A stretch of DNA of 64,000 nt, taken from contig JBLHLC010000018.1 of the NCBI GenBank assembly GCA_047619685.1, positions 1 through 64,000 on the forward strand. The letters run 5' to 3'. The notes under the pieces were generated by a model. That model searched no databases and was not told the DNA's origin. It saw nothing but the letters and a program-made list of their open reading frames with translations. Shown piece by piece: positions 62,324-64,000 of the stretch. The DNA is from JABDJZ01 sp047619685. GTDB taxonomy: Bacteria > Bacteroidota > Rhodothermia > Rhodothermales > UBA10348. Position 1 is the first letter of the stretch, and every line of letters begins with the position of its first letter. The position numbers and the translations under genes were made by a program.

Positions 62324-64000
62324 TCAATACCGCCAGCTCGTCAGGTCGGCCCCTTCCGGCGCCGTTTTCTGCATGCGATCGAGGATTATCGGCAGGTACC
62401 GGGTGTTGTAACGCAGCCGACTGATCGCGTTGGGGTTCTCATGGTCACCGTTCCAGCAGTGCTCGGCCCGGTCGCCGTAGTCCACCACGCCTCCGTAGTA
62501 GGGCTCTGTCGTGCTCTCCAGGAACTCCTCCGCCAAATAGACGGCGTTGTTCAGGTAGTAGTTGTCCATGTCGCCGGCGTAGATGTGGATCTTACCCTCC
62601 ACCTTGGGGCCCAGAGTGGCCCAATCGCGTTTCATGATGTGCACCAGGTCGAAGTTCTCACGCCAGTAGTCGGCTACTTCTGCGTCGATCTCGCCCGTCA
62701 GCTTGTCCCAGATCGGCTGCGGATAACCATCGGGACCCATCGGCGAGTACACAGCCTGCCATATGTCCCACTGATCTCCGCTCCGCCCGTTCGTTCCGAG
62801 AGCAAGCTCGTAGTGGTTGTAGTCCCGCACGGACCCCTGGATGTGTCCCAGGTAGTCCCGATGACCGGGACGCTCGACGGGCCGGAAGTCGGACGGGTAG
62901 TAGTAGGCATTCTCGTCTCGGTAGATATTGACCTGTACGAACTCGCGAAAGTCTATCGGGTCGGGGCAGGCGGCGAACGCACCGTTAAAAAGATCAGGGT
63001 AGAACAGTTGGACGGCCAGGGCCTCCCAACCCCCCGTCGAACCCCCGTACGTGAAGCGCGCCCAGCCTTCTCCGATTCCGCGGAACTGCTCCTCGATATG
63101 CGGGATCAGCTCGTAGTTGATGGCGTCGCCATAGGGACCGATGCTGGCGGAGTTGACGGCGTACGAGTCGTCGTAGTACGGATTGTCATGTTGGACCTCG
63201 ATGGCCAGGAAGCGCGGGAAGTCGTCGCTGACCCATTGTCGGTAGAAATCGTGAGCCTCTTCCTGCTGGATTCGATTGTAGCCATCAAGCTGGAATCGGC
63301 TACTGAACTCCGGCTCGAGATCGGGGTCGGGGGGGTCGGTCCGAAACCCGCCGAAATCGCTTGGCCAGTGTCCGTGAAAGACCATGAGAGGGTAGCGGGC
63401 CTCCGGATGGTCGTCAAATCCGTAAGGCACGAGCACGTGTGCGCCCAGATAAACGTCCGTACCCCAGAACTCGGAAAGGAGCTGGGAACGGATCCGCACA
63501 TGGCGGATGTACTCGGTGTCTTCTTGCTCGGGAATCGGCGGGTTTATGCGATCGACGATGAGGTCGATCTTCTGCGGACCGCCCTCGATTTCGACCCATT
63601 GCGGCTCGCTGAAGAGGTTACCAGGCTCGCGTCGCCAGTTCTGCCCAGCGCCCCGGGCTGGCGGGAGCTGGACGGTGTGGCCGGTGGACAGGTCGTAGGT
63701 TTGGTATAAATGAACGCCGGCCTGGACGTAGTACGAGCCCGGTTGGAGATCGTCGATGCTCTGGACGGGATAGCCGAATACCGAACCGTCGAACGTGACC
63801 GCTTGGCCGGCACCCAGTCCTTCGACGTCCATCCCCAGGATTTGAATCGCCGAGACGCCGCCCGCCGCCTGGAATCTCGGCTCCTGGTCGTCGTTCTTGG
63901 CGAACATGAGCAGGACACGCCCGTCGATCAGGGCGTCGTGTGCGGCAGCGTCAACGGTGACCTGTGCCATGAGGCCGGTTTCGGACTGGGCATGAGCCAA
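62324..64000 (-). CDS. Secreted esterase-like alpha/beta-hydrolase, 5' end outside the window
   Basis: At least 558 residues. The visible N-terminus is the end of a signal peptide (AHAQS) followed by a beta-rich domain of about 150 residues, then an alpha/beta-hydrolase with YPLMVFHGHWP, the nucleophile-like FTYGGSTGGWEALA (Ser in G-G-S-T-G-G), and a C-terminal His-containing AEHCWNGDHENP. The Gly-Gly-Ser motif is like that of esterase-D-type enzymes. The true start lies beyond base 64000. The product is probably a periplasmic or secreted esterase. Confidence 0.8.
   Translation of the reverse strand: MAHAQSETGLMAQVTVDAAAHDALIDGRVLLMFAKNDDQEPRFQAAGGVSAIQILGMDVEGLGAGQAVTFDGSVFGYPVQSIDDLQPGSYYVQAGVHLYQTYDLSTGHTVQLPPARGAGQNWRREPGNLFSEPQWVEIEGGPQKIDLIVDRINPPIPEQEDTEYIRHVRIRSQLLSEFWGTDVYLGAHVLVPYGFDDHPEARYPLMVFHGHWPSDFGGFRTDPPDPDLEPEFSSRFQLDGYNRIQQEEAHDFYRQWVSDDFPRFLAIEVQHDNPYYDDSYAVNSASIGPYGDAINYELIPHIEEQFRGIGEGWARFTYGGSTGGWEALAVQLFYPDLFNGAFAACPDPIDFREFVQVNIYRDENAYYYPSDFRPVERPGHRDYLGHIQGSVRDYNHYELALGTNGRSGDQWDIWQAVYSPMGPDGYPQPIWDKLTGEIDAEVADYWRENFDLVHIMKRDWATLGPKVEGKIHIYAGDMDNYYLNNAVYLAEEFLESTTEPYYGGVVDYGDRAEHCWNGDHENPNAISRLRYNTRYLPIILDRMQKTAPEGADLTSWRY

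Noticed and set aside
62153..63709. Long plus-strand frame of 518 codons opposite the esterase-like gene
   Set aside because: It is antisense to a gene with a signal peptide and a hydrolase motif, and its translation has no domain-like pattern.
1..64000. tRNA, rRNA and clear rho-independent terminators
   Set aside because: I looked in the intergenic regions for cloverleaf-like and GC-stem plus T-run patterns and saw none that I could support.

Overview
The window looks like chromosomal DNA of a high-GC (roughly 60% by eye), probably marine, aerobic heterotroph of the Bacteroidota side, most like the Rhodothermota (Rhodothermales). The reasons are the gene mix: choice-of-anchor B and FG-GAP proteins, long Ser/Thr kinases with WD40-like tails, FtsX/MacB-type permeases next to PadR regulators, LytS/LytTR signalling, many exported hydrolases with lipoprotein or Tat signals, and secreted metallopeptidases. 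This is an inference from content; no rRNA or other marker is present.

Layout. 1-6.7 kb: small stress and metal proteins (DinB-like, RIC iron-sulfur repair protein, CPXCG and GDCCVxC cysteine-rich proteins), an RhlE-like helicase and a hybrid histidine kinase. 6.7-11.8 kb: a large M14 peptidase and an FG-GAP/LVIVD secreted protein. 11.8-13.6 kb: an IS110-family (IS1111-type) element whose transposase has an in-frame stop, a probable bridge-RNA region, and then a 51-bp tandem repeat with a covarying hairpin. 13.6-21.9 kb: an intact kinase/beta-propeller protein, a PQQ-dehydrogenase remnant, a two-gene nucleotidyltransferase/winged-helix module and two decayed kinase genes around an amidohydrolase. 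22-27 kb: a DUF819 permease, a mosaic of subtilase and esterase fragments, threonine dehydratase, a P-loop kinase and more chimeric fragments. 27-40 kb: an M1 peptidase and a run of exported or lipoprotein enzymes (oxidoreductase, VOC, LamG-phosphatase, sulfatase, serine hydrolase, sugar isomerase). 40-50 kb: small membrane proteins, a four-repeat secreted protein, a decayed permease with its PadR regulator, an SGNH hydrolase and a LytS/LytTR pair. 49.8-52.4 kb: a SigZ-type ECF sigma factor followed by a flavoprotein with a C-terminal Cys pair and a conserved unknown protein. 52.5-64 kb: an aminotransferase, a 5'-truncated permease, a KGG/AbiEii-like pair, a sulfatase, a third decayed kinase, a VapBC-type pair, an exported hydroxyacid dehydrogenase, a phytanoyl-CoA dioxygenase-like protein and a partial esterase-like protein.

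Two things stand out. First, there are about a dozen broken or chimeric genes, several made by internal deletion or by head-to-head joining of two truncated genes. Second, the window holds three toxin-antitoxin-like two-gene modules, two of them built on nucleotidyltransferases. The IS element is the most testable novelty: two 7-nt segments of its 3' non-coding region match the two DNA flanks in the strand sense expected for a bridge RNA. All calls were made by reading motifs; no database search was possible.
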